DNA of 21,147 nt from CG-Epi1 sp964634895. GTDB taxonomy: Archaea > Thermoplasmatota > Poseidoniia > MGIII > CG-Epi1. This document shows, piece by piece, positions 20,193 through 21,147 of this stretch (within the stretch, counting starts at the first letter, position 1; each line of letters starts with the position of its first letter). Location of the stretch: NCBI GenBank assembly GCA_964634895.1, contig CAZWJS010000025.1, positions 1-21,147 on the forward strand, in the 5' to 3' direction. The notes under the pieces were generated by a model. It made no database searches and was not told the origin of the DNA. It saw nothing but the letters and a program-made list of their open reading frames with translations. A program made the position numbers and the translations under genes.

Positions 20193-20207
20193 CTATAATA
20201 ATTATAG
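20193..20207. promoter_or_regulatory. Perfect AT-only palindrome in the divergent promoter region
   Basis: CTATAATAATTATAG is a perfect inverted repeat with 7-base arms and one central base, inside the 120-base gap between the divergent carboxypeptidase and SDR genes. It could be a bidirectional TATA element or an operator for a dimeric regulator. It is 36 bases above the minus-strand GTG and 69 bases before the SDR ATG. The rest of the gap shows no clear box at -26 of the SDR gene. Confidence 0.35.
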
Positions 20208-20276
20208 TATAATTAGTCACAGAAATGATTGAATGTTGGAAGACAAACACTTTAGTCTGGTATCAATAGCCCCTTA

Positions 20277-21011
20277 ATGTCTGGTTTACTTGTAGAGAAA
20301 GTTGCAATTGTCACTGGAGGTTCCAAAGGTATTGGATTTAGTATTGCTGAACGTTTTAGAAGAGAGGGTGCCGAAGTGATAATTTGTAGTAGAAATGAAA
20401 AAAATTTATTAGATGCGACATCCAAGTTTGATTGCAAATTTTATCAATTAGACGTTAGTAATTCTAAAGAGGTCAAATCTATGGCTAAATGGTTTTCTAA
20501 AGAGTATGGGAAGTTAGATATTCTGGTTAACAATGCAGGATTAATTCGACCAGGGAGTATAACAAAAACTACCGAAGAAGATTGGGATCTTCAGATAAAT
20601 GTGAATCTCAAAGGTCCTTTTCTGATGAGCAATAATTTCTTGCCACACATGAATATTGGAGGGTCTATCCTTAATATATCATCTACAGTTGGTCTTAGAG
20701 CAATGAGAGGTGCTGCAGCCTATTGTGCATCCAAAGGCGGAGTTGTCAATTTGACAAAAGCGATGGCTCTTGATTTAGCTGGTAAAATAAGGGTTAATTG
20801 CATTTGTCCAGCAGTCGTTGATACTCCAATGGTTGATGAGAGAGTTCAGGCCGGAAATGTTTCAAGAGAAGTATTGGCCAATGTTCAACCTATAGGAAGA
20901 ATGGGGAAACCAGAAGAGATTGCAGCTATGGCTTTACATCTTTGTGGACCTGAAGCAGAGTGGACTACTGGATCAATAATTACTGTGGATGGCGGACAGA
21001 CTGCTGCTTAG
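20277..21011 (+). CDS. Short-chain dehydrogenase/reductase (classical SDR)
   Basis: 244-residue classical SDR, an NAD(P)H-dependent oxidoreductase. The cofactor motif is TGGSKGIG (13-20). NNAG is at 85-88. The catalytic tetrad is Asn110, Ser135/136, Tyr149 and Lys153 (Y-C-A-S-K). ICSRN after the second strand, with Arg39, favours NADP. The sequence has the usual PG-equivalent PAVVDTPM and the ending GSIITVDGGQ, as in FabG-like and 3-oxoacyl-ACP/alcohol dehydrogenase SDRs. Substrate cannot be deduced; no ACP or polyketide genes are near. The ATG at 20277 is the first one that leaves the Rossmann motif at the normal depth. It is divergent from the carboxypeptidase and followed 20 bases later by a DnaJ-type gene. 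Confidence 0.93.
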   Translation: MSGLLVEKVAIVTGGSKGIGFSIAERFRREGAEVIICSRNEKNLLDATSKFDCKFYQLDVSNSKEVKSMAKWFSKEYGKLDILVNNAGLIRPGSITKTTEEDWDLQINVNLKGPFLMSNNFLPHMNIGGSILNISSTVGLRAMRGAAAYCASKGGVVNLTKAMALDLAGKIRVNCICPAVVDTPMVDERVQAGNVSREVLANVQPIGRMGKPEEIAAMALHLCGPEAEWTTGSIITVDGGQTAA

Positions 21012-21031
21012 ATATACACTAATCTAATTGA

Positions 21032-21147
21032 ATGTTAGTGAATTATTACGAAATTTTGGAAATCGAGAAAGATGCAGATTCAGATTCTATAAAGAGAGCT
21101 TACAAGAGATTGGCTAAGAGATTCCACCCTGACTTGAATCCTGATGA
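21032..21147 (+). CDS. dnaJ: DnaJ / J-domain protein, N-terminal fragment
   Basis: The gene is cut by the right edge after 38 codons. The translation starts MLVNYYEILEIEKDADSDSI and continues with the J-domain motif KRAYKRLAKRFHPDLNPD, including the HPD tripeptide that stimulates Hsp70 ATPase. The N-terminus is typical of DnaJ, although a J-domain protein without the zinc region is not excluded. ATG at 21032 is used; a GTG at 21038 giving a start two codons later is equally compatible, since many DnaJ proteins begin right before the NYYEIL-like segment. No Shine-Dalgarno is visible. Whether dnaK or grpE follow is unknown. Confidence 0.88.
   Translation, partial: MLVNYYEILEIEKDADSDSIKRAYKRLAKRFHPDLNPD

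Noticed and set aside
20189..20217. AT-rich tract in the carboxypeptidase/SDR spacer as a replication origin
   Set aside because: No ORB-like repeats, no neighbouring cdc6/orc1 gene, and the tract is short; a promoter or operator explains it better.
20225..20269. 14-codon ORF with two Trp and one Cys upstream of the SDR gene, possibly a leader peptide
   Set aside because: No Shine-Dalgarno or attenuator-like hairpins are seen, the SDR is not an amino acid synthesis gene, and such short ORFs are common by chance.

Overview
The window is a compact, AT-rich stretch of archaeal chromosome. Most genes belong to the archaeal information-processing core: aEF-1alpha, aEF-2 with a diphthamide site, uS12, uS7, aEF-1beta and TFS. 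Upstream of several genes a TATA-like box sits about 25-30 bases from the start codon, as expected for archaeal leaderless transcripts. The mixture also includes a Sulfolobus/Thermoplasma-type 7Fe ferredoxin, an archaeal-type mevalonate operon, a bacterial-type PlsC acyltransferase and low G+C. That fits best with a marine member of the Thermoplasmatota (Marine Group II or III). This assignment is inferred from gene content, not from a phylogeny.

Layout. 1-73: start of aEF-1alpha (-). 199-2227: three tandem overlapping AIM24/TIGR00266 paralogues (+), lying between aEF-1alpha and the rest of the str operon. 2229-5494: rpsL-rpsG-fusA (-). 5640-5716: tRNA-Thr(UGU). 5778-8162: a large unrecognised protein with a beta-propeller, an alpha-helical/coiled-coil part and a C-terminal beta region (+). 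8159-9509: ferredoxin, single-TM protein and TFS as one operon (-). 9598-10633: aEF-1beta and a PlsC-type acyltransferase (+). 10634-15032: operon mevalonate kinase -> UbiD-type decarboxylase -> fused aconitase X (phosphomevalonate dehydratase) -> DUF1499 membrane protein (-). 15105-17441: DUF6159-like membrane protein, UbiX, a 39-residue B-box-like zinc mini-protein and a conserved unknown (+). 17467-17542: tRNA-Arg(UCG). 17544-20156: M14 carboxypeptidase -> crotonase -> flavin reductase-like protein (-). 20277-21011: SDR oxidoreductase (+). 21032-21147: start of a DnaJ-type protein (+).

How the genes work together. The most coherent system is isoprenoid synthesis. Mevalonate kinase makes mevalonate 5-phosphate, the fused aconitase X would dehydrate it to trans-anhydromevalonate 5-phosphate, and the UbiD homologue would decarboxylate that to isopentenyl phosphate. 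The decarboxylase needs prenylated FMN, and the UbiX that makes this cofactor lies about 1 kb away on the other strand. Isopentenyl phosphate kinase, the last step, is not in the window. A PlsC-like acyltransferase close by suggests the cell also handles acyl chains. That matters because archaeal lipids are classically isoprenoid ethers.

The DNA is very tightly packed. Many same-strand neighbours overlap by ATGA or TAATG. Four convergent pairs have essentially no intergenic space, so their transcripts must end inside the opposing gene. No gene-free stretch exceeds 300 bases. I saw no insertion sequence, CRISPR array, integrase or phage gene.
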